Assembly: GCF_003491345.1 (NCBI RefSeq)
Contig: NZ_CP025512.1
Coordinates: 2,108,001 to 2,172,000 of the forward strand
Source: Neorhizobium sp. SOG26
GTDB lineage: Bacteria > Pseudomonadota > Alphaproteobacteria > Rhizobiales > Rhizobiaceae
DNA length: 64,000 nt
Reading direction: 5' to 3'
Shown here: one piece after another, positions 37,579 through 48,151 of the stretch
Numbering within the stretch: position 1 is the first letter of the stretch
How the letters are laid out: every line of letters begins with the position of its first letter
Translations under genes and position numbers: made by a program
The notes under the pieces: model-generated
Database searches by the model: none
What the model saw: the letters and a program-made list of their open reading frames with translations, nothing else
Told to the model about the DNA's origin: nothing

Positions 37579-38022
37579 TTATTGTCCTGGAATCTGCATC
37601 ACGGAGAAGAATAGCCCGAGTTGCTTGATGGCGTGAGCGAAACTGTCATAGTCCACGGGCTTGGTGATATAAACGTTGGCTCCCAGATCGTAGCAACGCT
37701 GGATCTCGCGCTCGTCGTCCGTGGTGGTAAGGATGACCACAGGCAGACGCTTCGAATACGGGTTGGACTTCACCTTCTCCAGGATGTCAATACCCGACAT
37801 ATCCGGCAGGTTGAGGTCGAGAAGGATCAGCAGGTAGCGATCCTGCGTGGAGGTGCCGGAGCGGTCGGCGCCCAGAATGTAGTCCAGCGCCTCGTTGCCG
37901 TTGGTGAACGGGATGATCTCATTGTTGACGCCGGCGCGACGGACGTTCTTCTCGATCAGACGAGCGTGGCCCTCGTCATCCTCGATCATCACGATGGTGA
38001 CTTCTTTGCCTGCAGCTTTCAT
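37579..38022 (-). CDS. Single-domain response regulator (Rcp1-like)
   Basis: 147 residues, a receiver domain only: MIEDDEGHARLIEK, phospho-Asp in LILLDLNLPDMSG, LTTTDDE and the KPVDYDSF lysine. The insert after the third strand resembles phytochrome-associated Rcp1 regulators. Its ATG overlaps the kinase stop by four bases (ATGA), so expression is coupled. Confidence 0.94.
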   Translation of the reverse strand: MKAAGKEVTIVMIEDDEGHARLIEKNVRRAGVNNEIIPFTNGNEALDYILGADRSGTSTQDRYLLILLDLNLPDMSGIDILEKVKSNPYSKRLPVVILTTTDDEREIQRCYDLGANVYITKPVDYDSFAHAIKQLGLFFSVMQIPGQ

Positions 38023-39518
38023 GACCCGTGACTCCTGACATATTGGGACAAATCCGTGGGCAGACGGATAATAAAGGTCGCGCCGCCGCCCAGGGTGGAG
38101 GTCACCGTAATCTCGCCCCCTAAATTTCTGACTAATGAACGGACATGGGCAAGGCCAATGCCCTCGCCCGGCTTGTCCTGCACGCCCGACCGGCGGAACA
38201 GTTCGAAGACCCGCTCGTGATCTTCGGGCGCAATGCCGCGCCCGTTATCGGCGACTTCGATGCGAACTGCCGCCCGGCCAATAGGTTGCGCCTTGACCGA
38301 AAGAGTGAGCGGCCGGTCCGGATGCTTGTACTTCACCGCATTGTCGAACAGGTTGCCGAAGATCTGCTCCAGCGAGAACTTGTCGGTGACGAGGCTTCGG
38401 GTGCTCTCGACCGCAATCGTCACCTCGCCGCCCGCATCGTTCACCTGGTGGTAGACGCTGGCCGCGGTGGTTTCGAGCAGGTCCTTGAGGTTGATCCGCT
38501 CAGGTTTCAGCTCACGCCGGCCATCGCGCGAAATCTTCAGGATGGCGTTGATGAGCGCATCCATTTTCTTTGTCGAGGTGCGGATGAAGGCGATAGCCTC
38601 CGGCAGGTCTTCCTCGACGGCAAGGCGCGCCTCCTGGATTTCGCTTTCGCTCAGTTCCTCGCCATCGGCAAGCACGAAGGTGCGTACCGCCTTCAGGGTC
38701 GCATCAAGCTCGCTGGTGAAGCCCATGATATTAACGAGCGGCGCCCGCAGGTCGTGCGAAACGATATAGGCATAACGCTGGATTTCACGGTTGGCCTGGA
38801 TCAGGTCCTCGGTGCGCTCGTTGACCCGCTCCTCAAGGCTGGCGTTCAACTCCTCCACCTCGCTGCGGGCGCGCTGCAATTCGCGCACATGCTGCGACAC
38901 GATGGTGATCGCGCCACCGAGAACAAGCAGGATGACGATGCCGCCGCCAATGGTGAACCACTGCAGCGAAGACGCCGAGGAATTAAGCTCCTTGGTTCCG
39001 GTATCGACCCGCTCGTCCATCTCGCTGATGACCTTGCTGAGGATCGCCGTGATGTTTTCCATGACCTGCCGGCCATAGGCGCCCTTCACGACGGTGACGG
39101 CGCCCGCAAAGTCGCCCTTCCTGCCGAGGTCGATGGTTGCCTCCATCTCCTGGGCCTTGTCGTCGATCAGCCGGTCAAGCTCTTCCATCGGTACCTGGAC
39201 GGTGCCTTCCGCCGCGACAGCCGCATGCAGGCGCTCGCGCGCCTTGGGTAGCGCCGAGACGGCTTCGCTGTATGGCGTGAGGAAAGCGTCATCCTGGGTA
39301 ACGAGATAACCGCGCTGTCCCGTTTCCGCCGCCTGCAGCAGCACGACAAGGTCGGCCGCGCCCGAACGGACGGCGCGCAACTGCACCACATCCTCGAAAT
39401 ACTGCTTGGTATTGGCCGCCAGGAAAAAGGAGGACAACACGATCCCGACCAGGATGGCGCTGCCGACAAGAAGCATGAGCAGCGAAGATCGGGCAAAGGA
39501 CGCTTGGGCAAAAGGCAT
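38019..39518 (-). CDS. CHASE3-domain sensor histidine kinase
   Basis: 499 residues from the ATG at 39518 (a GTG at 39533 would add five). First membrane helix at about 12-34, a CHASE3 extracellular domain with QAAETGQRGYLVTQDDAFLTPY, second helix at about 180-200, a coiled coil, HisKA with the His in YIVSHDLRAPLVNIMGF, and HATPase with NLFDNAVKY and GEGIGLAHVRSL. It is the likely input of the three-gene cascade. CHASE3 ligands are unknown. Confidence 0.92.
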   Translation of the reverse strand: MPFAQASFARSSLLMLLVGSAILVGIVLSSFFLAANTKQYFEDVVQLRAVRSGAADLVVLLQAAETGQRGYLVTQDDAFLTPYSEAVSALPKARERLHAAVAAEGTVQVPMEELDRLIDDKAQEMEATIDLGRKGDFAGAVTVVKGAYGRQVMENITAILSKVISEMDERVDTGTKELNSSASSLQWFTIGGGIVILLVLGGAITIVSQHVRELQRARSEVEELNASLEERVNERTEDLIQANREIQRYAYIVSHDLRAPLVNIMGFTSELDATLKAVRTFVLADGEELSESEIQEARLAVEEDLPEAIAFIRTSTKKMDALINAILKISRDGRRELKPERINLKDLLETTAASVYHQVNDAGGEVTIAVESTRSLVTDKFSLEQIFGNLFDNAVKYKHPDRPLTLSVKAQPIGRAAVRIEVADNGRGIAPEDHERVFELFRRSGVQDKPGEGIGLAHVRSLVRNLGGEITVTSTLGGGATFIIRLPTDLSQYVRSHGS

Positions 39519-39700
39519 GAAGACCGTCGGCACGTGAAGAAGACGGCAACAAGGTGGTCGTTAGCGCCGCTTTGTCAAGGAATGGATGACGCTGGAGTTT
39601 AAGGAACTGCCAGGTTGGGCGCAGTCAGGTGCTAAGGGGACTTGCGCGTGTCTCGCCACCATGTACTGCTCGAGAACCTGACGAGGGAGCCTTGCCCATC

Positions 39701-40369
39701 ATGCCACGCCAGCGAATATACTTGCCAAGTCCAGGGCCTTCCACGTGGCAGCAGTTTCTGGCCGAGCCGGAAAAGCAGTGGCGCGTAGGTTATTCGGCGC
39801 GGACAATCGCGCATTGCTGGGAGCATTGTGACGGCTTGCCGCCGGAGGTGTCTGCCATGTTTCCGGGCGACCCGGAGCTACTTTTGGCTATTCCAGAGCA
39901 TAAGGTTCCGCTCGCGGGCGGCGGTCGCGATAGCCAGAACGACGTCTTTGCGCTGATCCGGTTTGACGGAAAGACCTGTGCCGCGACCATCGAAGGAAAG
40001 GTTGCAGAGCCGTTCGGGCCCACGGTTGGCGAATGGTACAACGCACCATCCAACGGCAAGATGATGCGGATGAAACATCTCTGCGACGTATTGGGTCTGG
40101 ATGGAACGCCACCTCCCCAGATCCGCTACCAGTTGCTGCACCGGACGGCGTCTGCGCTGATCGAGGCAACCCGCTTCAAGACCGACGAAGCAGCCATGAT
40201 CGTCCAGTCTTTCTCCCCCACCAAGGACTGGTTCAGGGATTTCGCCGCCTTTGCGAACCTGTTCGGCGTGGAGCCTACGGCGGGGCAGCCGGATGTGATT
40301 ACTTTGCCCACCGGCATGACGTTGAGGATCGGTTGGGCGATAGGAAACCCGGCGTTCCTCGTGCTCTGA
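39701..40369 (+). CDS. DUF6946 family protein, nuclease-like core
   Basis: 222 residues. Similar in pattern to DUF6946: GGGRDSQNDVFALIRFDGKTCAATIEGKVAEPFGPTVGEW, then RYQLLHRTASALIEA and IVQSFSP. The D...IEGK arrangement after a beta-strand resembles the PD-(D/E)xK nuclease active site, so a DNA-cleaving or degenerate nuclease fold is possible; no partner methylase is near. The ATG at 39701 has GAGGGAG at 11 bases; an earlier start at 39629 is less likely. Confidence 0.72.
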   Translation: MPRQRIYLPSPGPSTWQQFLAEPEKQWRVGYSARTIAHCWEHCDGLPPEVSAMFPGDPELLLAIPEHKVPLAGGGRDSQNDVFALIRFDGKTCAATIEGKVAEPFGPTVGEWYNAPSNGKMMRMKHLCDVLGLDGTPPPQIRYQLLHRTASALIEATRFKTDEAAMIVQSFSPTKDWFRDFAAFANLFGVEPTAGQPDVITLPTGMTLRIGWAIGNPAFLVL

Positions 40370-40433
40370 AACCCGAGACGGATCGTCCGGCGATTGTCCG
40401 AGAGACGAAAGCTCCGGCAAGTGGAAGAAGGAA

Positions 40434-40592
40434 GCGCGATCCGCGGCAACCGATGGAGAGTTACGATCCTGGGTGCCTACAAACGTAGGTGGGCGCCATA
40501 TGTCCAAGCCCACGGGCCTGGTCAGGGACAGCTCCCTTTGGATCGAGTATGGCCCCAGGGATTGTGGTTCCTGTCGAGAGGCGCAGATCGCA
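40434..40592 (-). ncRNA. ssrS: Probable 6S RNA
   Basis: A long irregular rod on the minus strand, directly downstream of zapA. A 10-bp closing stem GCGATCTGCG/CGCGGATCGC (40582-40591 with 40436-40445) pairs fully only on this strand. Inside are CTGGG/CCCAG, CCATA/TATGG and TCCAA/TTGGA pairings and a small hairpin CCTAC-GTTT-GTAGG on the 3' side of a central bubble, the hallmark of 6S RNA. About 159 nt. 6S RNA sequesters housekeeping RNA polymerase. A TATATT box lies just upstream at 40598-40603. Confidence 0.65.
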
Positions 40593-40665
40593 AAACGAAT
40601 ATAAGGCCGAAGGTCGCATTGCGCCAGAGCCGAAAGTGGTTCGGCCGAACGATTTCGGTGCGGGC

Positions 40666-41043
40666 CTACTCCACCGGGGCGGGCGTGCGGCCGTTGAGCT
40701 TGGCCGTCAGCCCTTCGAGGCGGCTTGCAAGCTCGCTCAGGGCAGCCGCCACCATCTGTTCGTTCTGCTGCTGGCTTTCCTGCGCGCCTTCGCGCACCGA
40801 CTTCAGCGCTTCGACTTCCGCTTCAAGGCTCTTCATCTTGCGCGTCAGGTCGGACAGTTCGTCCATCACCATGATGCCGGCCATGACAGTGATGCGCAGG
40901 TCGCCGATCTCGCCGAACTGGCTCTTCAGGTGGCCGACATAACGATCGAAGCGGCTGGCGAGTTCGGTCAGGTGGTCTTCCTGCCCCTCCTCGCAGGCCA
41001 TCCGGTAGGCCTTGCCGTCGATTGTCACCATTACCTGGGCCAT
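40666..41043 (-). CDS. zapA: Cell division protein ZapA
   Basis: 125 residues. An N-terminal domain MAQVMVTIDGKAYRMACEEGQEDHL..LASRFDRYV is followed by a long coiled coil (about 55-105). ZapA crosslinks FtsZ protofilaments at the division ring. It lies 20 bp after the DUF4164 gene and just before the 6S RNA candidate, a common proteobacterial order. Confidence 0.93.
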   Translation of the reverse strand: MAQVMVTIDGKAYRMACEEGQEDHLTELASRFDRYVGHLKSQFGEIGDLRITVMAGIMVMDELSDLTRKMKSLEAEVEALKSVREGAQESQQQNEQMVAAALSELASRLEGLTAKLNGRTPAPVE

Positions 41044-41063
41044 GAGTTCCTTCCGATCCCGCT

Positions 41064-41336
41064 TCAGCGATCGAGCACGGCGCGGATGGTTTCCATCGCC
41101 GTCACAAGCCGCCGGGAGACTTCTCTATTGACCTCTTCGAGGCGGTTGGCGCGAAACTGCGACTGGTCCAGCTCATGCGCGAGCCGCGCCCGGTCGGCAT
41201 GCACGCGCCGGACCTCGTTTTCCGCGTCATGGCTTTCGCGCTGGCGTTCGATGCGCGCATCCACCGCGCTTTCCAGCCCGTTGATGGCAGCGTTGAGCTG
41301 CGAAATCGCCATTTCGATCGTCTTTTCCGCCGGCAT
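41064..41336 (-). CDS. DUF4164 family coiled-coil protein
   Basis: 90 residues from the ATG at 41336 with GGAAGG upstream; the frame extends to 41444 but the added part is not helical like the rest. Almost entirely one coiled coil. It is a small alphaproteobacterial family always near zapA in my recollection, which suggests a division-related role, but no function is established. Confidence 0.85.
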   Translation of the reverse strand: MPAEKTIEMAISQLNAAINGLESAVDARIERQRESHDAENEVRRVHADRARLAHELDQSQFRANRLEEVNREVSRRLVTAMETIRAVLDR

Positions 41337-41699
41337 CCAGGCCTTCCCGCCTATATTCGGTCTGCTGTTGGTGACCTGCCGAATCGAACCGGCATCCCGC
41401 AACAACGTGCATCGCAGACTATTCGCGGCCATTTCACCGGTCAATCAACATAGGTTTACCGGCCGCTGCTAACTGTGGATCGTTAACTATGCCGGGCGGC
41501 GCGCGAGCCTCCGCAAGCGGCCTGCTCATGCTCCCGGCAAATGCATGAAACTTCCTCGCAAGGCCCGTGTTATGGGGCGTGCTTTTGTTGACTTGCGCGT
41601 TGCACCTGATAAGGATCAGCCGCTCCCAGACGGCCCGCGGGTCCACTTCCGGTAACCCTGCTGCGGCCGATATCGACACCCGGAACAAGCGGAATAGCT

Positions 41700-43673
41700 A
41701 TGATCTCTCGCGACAAACACAACCGGATGGCGAACGCGATCCGTTTCCTTGCCATGGATGCTGTGGAGAAGGCCAATTCCGGTCACCCCGGCCTGCCGAT
41801 GGGCGCTGCCGACATCGCGACCGTGCTCTTCACGCGTTACCTGAAATTCGACCCCAAGAACCCGCTCTGGCCGGACCGCGACCGCTTCGTGCTGTCGGCC
41901 GGCCACGGCTCCATGCTCCTTTATGCGCTTCTCTATCTCACGGGATACGAGGACATGAGCATCGAGGATATCAAGCAGTTCCGCCAGCTCGGCTCCAAGA
42001 CCGCCGGCCACCCGGAATATGGCCATGCCTCGGGCATCGAAACGACCACCGGTCCGCTCGGCCAGGGCATTGCCAACGCCGTTGGCATGGCGATCGCAGA
42101 GCGCAAGCTCGAAGAAGAATTCGGATCTGATCTCCAGAGCCACTATACCTATGCACTGTGCGGCGATGGCTGCCTGATGGAAGGCATCAGCCAGGAAGCA
42201 ATTGCGCTGGCCGGCCACCTGAAGCTCAACAAGCTCGTCCTGTTCTGGGATAACAACTCCATCACCATCGATGGCGCCGTCTCCCTGTCGGATTCGACCG
42301 ACCAGATCATGCGCTTCAAGGCAGCACACTGGAACACGATCGAAGTCGACGGCCATGACGTCGACCAGATCTCGGCTGCGATCGAGGCTGCGCAGCAGTC
42401 CGACCGCCCGACCTTCATCGCCTGCAAGACGATCATCGGCTTCGGCGCACCGAACAAGGCCGGCACCCACAAGGTCCACGGTTCGCCGCTGGGCGCCGAG
42501 GAAATCGCTGCGACCCGCAAGGCGCTCGAATGGGAAGCTGAAGCCTTCTCGGTTCCGGCCGATGTGCTGGACGCCTGGCGCCTCGCCGGCCTGCGTTCCA
42601 CCAAGACCCGCAAGGAATGGGAAGAGCGTCTGGCCGCTTCCGACAAGAAGGCCGAGTTCAACCGTCGCTTCTCCGGTGAACTGCCGGGCAATTTCGATAG
42701 CGCCATCGACGCCTTCAAGAAGAAGATTGCCGAAAACAACCCGACGGTTGCCACCCGCAAGGCCTCCGAAGACGCGCTTGAGGTCATCAACGGCATCGTC
42801 GCCGAAACGCTGGGCGGCTCTGCCGACCTGACGCCGTCGAACAACACCAAGACCAGCCAGATGAAGTCGATCACCCCGACCGACTTCTCCGGTCGCTACA
42901 TGCACTGGGGCATCCGCGAGCACGCCATGGCGGCTGCGATGAACGGCATCGCGCTGCACGGCGGCCTGATCCCCTATTCCGGCGGCTTCCTGATCTTCTC
43001 CGACTACTGCCGCCCGTCGGTGCGCCTCGCAGCCCTCATGGGAATCCGCGTCGTGCATGTCTGGACGCATGACTCGATCGGTGTTGGCGAAGACGGCCCG
43101 ACCCACCAGCCGGTGGAACACGTTGCCGCCCTGCGCGCCATCCCGAATCTGCTTGTCTTCCGTCCGGCTGACGAGACCGAAACGGCAGAGTGCTGGCAGT
43201 TGGCGTTGAAGGAAAAGCACCGTCCGTCCGGCCTGGCGCTGACCCGCCAGAACCTGGCACCGGCCCGCAAGACCTACGAAGAGAAGAACCTCTGCGCCCA
43301 GGGCGCCTACGAGCTCGTGTCGGCGGCCGACGCCAAGGTCACCATCTTCGCTTCCGGCTCGGAAGTGGAATTGGCTCTGAAGGCGCAGGCAACACTCGAC
43401 GGCAAGGGCATCGCGACCCGCGTCGTGTCCGTCCCCTGCGTCGAGCTTTTCGAAGAGCAGCCCGAAACCTACCAGCAGGCAATCCTCGGCAATTCGCCGA
43501 TCAAAATCGCTGTTGAAGCTGGCGTGCGCGAAGGCTGGGACCGCTTTATCGGTCATGACGGTGTCTTCATCGGCATGAAGTCCTTCGGCGCGTCCGGCCC
43601 GGCCAAGGATCTCTTCAAGCATTTCGGCATCACCGCCGAGGCTGTCGTCGCCGCAGTCGAAGCACAGCTCTGA
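41700..43673 (+). CDS. tkt: Transketolase
   Basis: ThDP-dependent transfer of two-carbon units in the pentose phosphate and Calvin-type pathways. The product is 657 residues. The ThDP-binding [13 protein letters not shown]...DNNSITIDG, the His-rich [12 protein letters not shown] and the pyrimidine-domain [20 protein letters not shown] are visible. It opens the tkt-gap-pgk-fbaB block. Upstream, TTGACT at 41588-41593 with a weak -10 17 bp later is a possible promoter, leaving a leader of about 80 nt. Confidence 0.97.
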   Translation: MISRDKHNRMANAIRFLAMDAVEKANSGHPGLPMGAADIATVLFTRYLKFDPKNPLWPDRDRFVLSAGHGSMLLYALLYLTGYEDMSIEDIKQFRQLGSKTAGHPEYGHASGIETTTGPLGQGIANAVGMAIAERKLEEEFGSDLQSHYTYALCGDGCLMEGISQEAIALAGHLKLNKLVLFWDNNSITIDGAVSLSDSTDQIMRFKAAHWNTIEVDGHDVDQISAAIEAAQQSDRPTFIACKTIIGFGAPNKAGTHKVHGSPLGAEEIAATRKALEWEAEAFSVPADVLDAWRLAGLRSTKTRKEWEERLAASDKKAEFNRRFSGELPGNFDSAIDAFKKKIAENNPTVATRKASEDALEVINGIVAETLGGSADLTPSNNTKTSQMKSITPTDFSGRYMHWGIREHAMAAAMNGIALHGGLIPYSGGFLIFSDYCRPSVRLAALMGIRVVHVWTHDSIGVGEDGPTHQPVEHVAALRAIPNLLVFRPADETETAECWQLALKEKHRPSGLALTRQNLAPARKTYEEKNLCAQGAYELVSAADAKVTIFASGSEVELALKAQATLDGKGIATRVVSVPCVELFEEQPETYQQAILGNSPIKIAVEAGVREGWDRFIGHDGVFIGMKSFGASGPAKDLFKHFGITAEAVVAAVEAQL

Positions 43674-43742
43674 GCCGGCGGCGCCTTGCCGGCGCCGTCT
43701 CCGCCTCTACCTGCAAAGCAATTTCCGAGGGAGTGAACATCC

Positions 43743-44750
43743 ATGACTGTAAAGGTTGCCATCAACGGCTTTGGCCGTATCGGCCGCAACGTGCTGCGCG
43801 CGATCGTCGAGTCGGGCCGCACCGATATTGAAGTCGTTGCCATCAACGACCTGGGCCCGGTCGAGACCAACGCCCACCTGCTGCGCTATGACTCGATCCA
43901 CGGCCGCTTCCCGAACGACGTGAAGGTCGAAGGCGACTCGATTGTTGTCGACGGCAAGAAGATCAAGGTCACAGCGATCAAGGATCCGGCTACCCTGCCG
44001 CACGGTGAACTCGGCGTCGACATTGCCATGGAATGCACCGGCATCTTCACGGCGCGCGACAAGGCTGCCGCCCACCTGACGGCTGGCGCCAAGCGCGTGA
44101 TCGTCTCGGCCCCGGCTGACGGCGCGGACCTCACGGTCGTCTACGGTGTCAACCACGACCAGTTGACCAAGGAACACAAGGTCATCTCCAACGCGTCCTG
44201 CACGACGAACTGCCTCGTGCCGGTGGTCAAGGTCCTCAACGACCTGATCGGCGTGGAGCATGGCTTCATGACGACCATCCACTCCTACACCAACGACCAG
44301 CCGTCGCTCGACCAGATGCACAAGGATCTGTATCGCGCCCGCGCCGCAGCACTCTCGATGATCCCGACTTCGACCGGTGCCGCCAAGGCCGTTGGCCTCG
44401 TCCTGCCGGAACTGAAGGGCAAGCTCGACGGCTCGTCGATCCGCGTCCCGACCCCGAATGTATCCGTCGTCGACCTGAAGTTCGTTGCCAAGCGCAACAC
44501 CACGAAGGAAGAAATCAACGAAGCGATCAAGGCTGCCGCCGACGGTCCGCTCAAGGGCGTGCTGGGCTACACGGAAGAGCCACTCGTTTCGCGCGACTTC
44601 AACCACGACCCGCGCTCCTCGATCTTTGCGATCGACCAGACCAAGGTCATGGAAGGCAACTTCGTCCGTATCCTCACCTGGTACGACAACGAGTGGGGCT
44701 TCTCCAACCGCATGTCGGATACCGCAGTCGCCTTTGCCAAGCTGATCTGA
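43743..44750 (+). CDS. gap: Glyceraldehyde-3-phosphate dehydrogenase
   Basis: NAD-linked oxidation of glyceraldehyde-3-phosphate. The product is 335 residues: Rossmann GFGRIGRN at the N-terminus, catalytic Cys153 in [10 protein letters not shown], and the C-terminal [22 protein letters not shown] precedes the ATG. It lies 69 bp after tkt and is followed by a strong terminator. Confidence 0.98.
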   Translation: MTVKVAINGFGRIGRNVLRAIVESGRTDIEVVAINDLGPVETNAHLLRYDSIHGRFPNDVKVEGDSIVVDGKKIKVTAIKDPATLPHGELGVDIAMECTGIFTARDKAAAHLTAGAKRVIVSAPADGADLTVVYGVNHDQLTKEHKVISNASCTTNCLVPVVKVLNDLIGVEHGFMTTIHSYTNDQPSLDQMHKDLYRARAAALSMIPTSTGAAKAVGLVLPELKGKLDGSSIRVPTPNVSVVDLKFVAKRNTTKEEINEAIKAAADGPLKGVLGYTEEPLVSRDFNHDPRSSIFAIDQTKVMEGNFVRILTWYDNEWGFSNRMSDTAVAFAKLI

Positions 44751-44779
44751 CCCAATTCATCGCAGCTTGAAGAACTTCG

Positions 44780-44809
44780 AAAGCCTCCTTTCGCATGAAG
44801 GGAGGCTTT
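44780..44809 (+). terminator. Terminator after gap
   Basis: Perfect 9-bp arms AAAGCCTCC/GGAGGCTTT, 12-nt loop that can pair further, then TTTTTCC. Confidence 0.88.
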
Positions 44810-44998
44810 TTCCATTCTTGCCCTTCTCTTGCCGGATTTCTTCCCGCCTAGTCTCGTTACTGCGTCGAGTCGCCCGCCTCCTGTCGGCCTGCCAAACAAC
44901 GAACTTGATCTTGCAGCCTCCCCCGGCTGCGGTTTTGTCCGTCAGGGTGCTGACGAACCGACGCCTGTGCGCAATGGCAGCTTAAGGGGACTTCTCAG

Positions 44999-46819
44999 GT
45001 GGAGGCGTTTTACATTGTCCTGTTGGTCGGGACGATTCTTGTTCTTGTGGCGGCGCTTTCAAGCCTCCTCGCCTTCCGTTTCGGCGCCCCGCTTCTGCTG
45101 ATCTTCCTGGCGATCGGGCTTGCGGCCGGCGTCGATGGGCTGGGCATCCGCTACGAGAACTATTCCTTCAGCTTCATGCTCGGATCGCTGGCGCTGGCGG
45201 TGGTGCTGTTCGATTCAGGGTTCATGACGCCGATCCATTCCTTCAGGATCGCCGCCGCCCCGGCGCTGACGCTTGCGACCCTGGGCGTCATCCTGACCAC
45301 CGGCATCTTCTCTCTCGCCGCCGTCGTGCTGATGGACTTCTCGTTGCTCGAAGGCCTGCTGCTCGGCTCGATCGTTGCCTCCACGGATGCCGCGGCGGTC
45401 TTCTTCCTGCTGCGCATCGGCGGGATCAACATCCGCGACAAGGTGCGCTCGACGCTCGAGGTCGAGTCCGGCACCAACGACCCGATGGCGATCTTCCTGA
45501 CGATTGCGCTTGCCGAACTCGTCGCCACCGGCCAGGGCTTCTCCAATATCGACTTCCGCTTCCTGCTGCATTTCGTGGAGCAGATGGGCCTCGGCGTCCT
45601 CTTTGGCCTGCTCGGCGGCGTGATGATCGTGGCGGTGTTGAACCGCTTCACTTCCGACCGCGGGCTGGCGCCGATCTTCGTGCTGACGCTCGCGCTCCTG
45701 GTCTTCTCGTTCACCGGCACGATGGGCGGCAGCGGCTTCCTGGCGGTCTATGTCGCGGGTATCTATTCCGGCAATCGCAAGATGTTTGCGAAGTCGCAAA
45801 TCGTGCGCTTCAACGAGGGGCTGACCTGGCTGGCGCAGATCATCATGTTCCTGGTGCTCGGCCTGCTTGCCACGCCCTCGCAGTTTCCGTCGATCCTCTT
45901 GCCGGCGATCCTGCTGGCGCTCTTCCTCGTCTTCATCGCCCGCCCGATCGCGGTGTGGCTCAGCCTTCTGCCTTACGACTTCACGCAGCAGGAAACCGGC
46001 TTTGTAGCCTGGGTCGGCCTGCGCGGCGCGGTCTCGATCCTGCTCGCCATCATGCCGGTGCTGAGCGGCGTCGAAAACGGCACGGTGTTCTTCAACACCA
46101 CCTTCATCATCGTGCTCGTGTCGCTCCTCGTTCAGGGCTGGACCATCAAGCCGGTGGCGCAATATCTTGGCCTCATCATCCCGCCGCGCATCGGCTCGGT
46201 GGACAAGATCGAACTCGACCTGCCCGGCACCGCACATCACGAACTGATTTCCTACCGCGTGATGAAGGACAGCCCGATTCTCGCCGGTGAACGCATCCCG
46301 CGCTGGGCCATGCCTTCGCTCGTCATTCGCGACGGCCGCAGCATGCGCTACCAGTATGCTGGCCGCCTGAAGGAAAATGACCAGGTCTACCTCTTCGTCC
46401 TGCCGGCCTATTCAAAGCTGCTCGACCGGCTGTTCGCAAGCCAAGTGCCGGTGGACGACGACGACGCCGATTTCTTCGGCGCCTTTGCGATCTCGCCAAC
46501 GCGGCCTGCCAAGGAACTGGATGCCGCCTATGGGCCGGGCCTGCTCACCCCAACCGAGCAGAACATGACGGTCGGCGAGTTGATCACATCGCGCCTCGGC
46601 GGCAGGGCCGAATATGCCGACCGCATCCGCTTCGGCTCGATCATCCTCATCGTGCGCGAGTTGGATGACCAGGATAACCTGCGCAGCATCGGCGTATCGC
46701 TCGAGCCGGTGGAGCCGGCCACCAACCTGCCGATCTTCATCAACATGCGCGAGATCGCCCACCGCATCCGCGACCGGTTGCGCAAGTATCGCGGCAAGAA
46801 CGTGCCTGCCGTGAAATAG
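44999..46819 (+). CDS. K+/H+ antiporter, CPA1 family (CvrA/NhaP2-like)
   Basis: 606 residues. About 12-13 membrane helices (1-400) include LLLGSIVASTDAAAVFFLLR and VESGTNDPMAIFLTIAL, the family's ion-binding regions with the key Asp residues. A C-terminal TrkA_C/CorC-like regulatory part follows (about 400-600). NhaP2-type antiporters expel K+ for volume and pH control. The start is GTG at 44999 with AAGGGGA upstream. It sits inside the glycolytic block, between terminated gap and pgk. Confidence 0.93.
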   Translation: MEAFYIVLLVGTILVLVAALSSLLAFRFGAPLLLIFLAIGLAAGVDGLGIRYENYSFSFMLGSLALAVVLFDSGFMTPIHSFRIAAAPALTLATLGVILTTGIFSLAAVVLMDFSLLEGLLLGSIVASTDAAAVFFLLRIGGINIRDKVRSTLEVESGTNDPMAIFLTIALAELVATGQGFSNIDFRFLLHFVEQMGLGVLFGLLGGVMIVAVLNRFTSDRGLAPIFVLTLALLVFSFTGTMGGSGFLAVYVAGIYSGNRKMFAKSQIVRFNEGLTWLAQIIMFLVLGLLATPSQFPSILLPAILLALFLVFIARPIAVWLSLLPYDFTQQETGFVAWVGLRGAVSILLAIMPVLSGVENGTVFFNTTFIIVLVSLLVQGWTIKPVAQYLGLIIPPRIGSVDKIELDLPGTAHHELISYRVMKDSPILAGERIPRWAMPSLVIRDGRSMRYQYAGRLKENDQVYLFVLPAYSKLLDRLFASQVPVDDDDADFFGAFAISPTRPAKELDAAYGPGLLTPTEQNMTVGELITSRLGGRAEYADRIRFGSIILIVRELDDQDNLRSIGVSLEPVEPATNLPIFINMREIAHRIRDRLRKYRGKNVPAVK

Positions 46820-46929
46820 CGTCGGGCAGTCAGCCGGTAGCTTGTCTCCCCCCCTGTCACGCACGCCCTTGCGTCCGGGTTCAGTCATAGTATGGTCCGC
46901 TCGAATTTTAGAGGAGAGTGGATCAGCAC

Positions 46930-48132
46930 ATGCCGGCCTTCAAAACCCTTGACGACCTCACCAACCTTTCGGGCAAGCGCGTCCTGGTGCGCGTTGACCT
47001 CAACGTTCCCGTGTCTGACGGCAAGGTGACGGACAAGACCCGCATCGAGCGCGTCGCACCAACCATCCAGGAACTGTCCCGCAAGGGCGCCAAGGTTATC
47101 CTGCTTGCCCATTTCGGCCGCCCCAAGGGTGAACCGGTCGCCGACATGTCGCTGTCGCTGATCGTTTCGGCCGTCAATGAGGTGCTGGGCACCAAGATCC
47201 TGTTCGCCGCCGATTGCATCGGCCCTGACGCCGAGAAGGCTGTGGACTCGATGAAGGATGGCGACATCCTGCTTTTGGAAAACACCCGCTTCCACAAGGG
47301 CGAGGAAAAGAACGACCCCGAGTTCGCTGAAGCGCTTGCCAAGAACGGCGACATCTTCGTCAACGATGCCTTTTCCGCAGCTCACCGCGCGCATGCCTCG
47401 ACCGAGGGCCTGGCGCATCACCTGCCCGCCTATGCTGGTCGCACCATGCAGGAAGAACTGGAAGCGCTGGAAAAAGGCCTCGGCGCTCCGGCCCGCCCGG
47501 TTGTCGCGATCGTCGGCGGCGCCAAGGTCTCGACTAAGATCGACCTGCTGCAGAACCTCGTGAAGAAGGTCGACGCGCTGGTGATCGGTGGCGGCATGGC
47601 CAATACTTTCGTTGCCGCCAAGGGCGTCAATGTCGGCAAGTCGCTTTGTGAGCATGACCTGGCGGAGACGGCGAAGGCCATCATGGCCGAGGCGGAAGCC
47701 TCAGGCTGTGCCATCGTGTTGCCGGTGGATGGCGTCGTTGCGCGCGAGTTCAAGGCGGGTGCGGCAAACGAAACGGTTGCGATCGATGCCATCCCGGCTG
47801 ACGCCATGATGCTCGATGTTGGCCCGAAGTCCGTGGAAGCGGTCAGCGACTGGATCTCGAAAGCCTCCACGCTCGTCTGGAACGGCCCGCTCGGAGCCTT
47901 CGAGATCGAGCCCTTCGACAAGGCGACCGTTGCCGCGGCCAGGCATGCCGCCGAACAGACCAAGGCCGGCAAGCTGATCTCGGTTGCAGGCGGCGGCGAT
48001 ACCGTTGCTGCCCTCAACCACGCCAGCGTTGCCGACGACTTCTCCTATGTCTCGACGGCGGGCGGCGCCTTCCTGGAATGGATGGAAGGCAAGGAGCTTC
48101 CGGGCGTTGCCGTTCTGACGAAAAATGGCTGA
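46930..48132 (+). CDS. pgk: Phosphoglycerate kinase
   Basis: Transfers phosphate from 1,3-bisphosphoglycerate to ADP. The product is 400 residues from [10 protein letters not shown]. The signature [18 protein letters not shown], the [12 protein letters not shown] loop and the C-terminal GGGDTVAAL nucleotide loop are present. An upstream GTG at 46918 is too close to GAGGAG; the ATG at 46930 matches family length. It precedes fbaB. Confidence 0.97.
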   Translation: MPAFKTLDDLTNLSGKRVLVRVDLNVPVSDGKVTDKTRIERVAPTIQELSRKGAKVILLAHFGRPKGEPVADMSLSLIVSAVNEVLGTKILFAADCIGPDAEKAVDSMKDGDILLLENTRFHKGEEKNDPEFAEALAKNGDIFVNDAFSAAHRAHASTEGLAHHLPAYAGRTMQEELEALEKGLGAPARPVVAIVGGAKVSTKIDLLQNLVKKVDALVIGGGMANTFVAAKGVNVGKSLCEHDLAETAKAIMAEAEASGCAIVLPVDGVVAREFKAGAANETVAIDAIPADAMMLDVGPKSVEAVSDWISKASTLVWNGPLGAFEIEPFDKATVAAARHAAEQTKAGKLISVAGGGDTVAALNHASVADDFSYVSTAGGAFLEWMEGKELPGVAVLTKNG

Positions 48133-48151
48133 AGTTACTGAAAAACAAGCA

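Noticed and set aside
41616..43622. 668-codon open frame antisense to tkt
   Set aside because: Shadow of the GC-rich transketolase gene on the opposite strand; no family motif, and tkt is unambiguous.
45215..46240. 341-codon frame antisense to the K+/H+ antiporter
   Set aside because: Charged, His/Arg/Glu-rich product typical of antisense reads over membrane protein genes.
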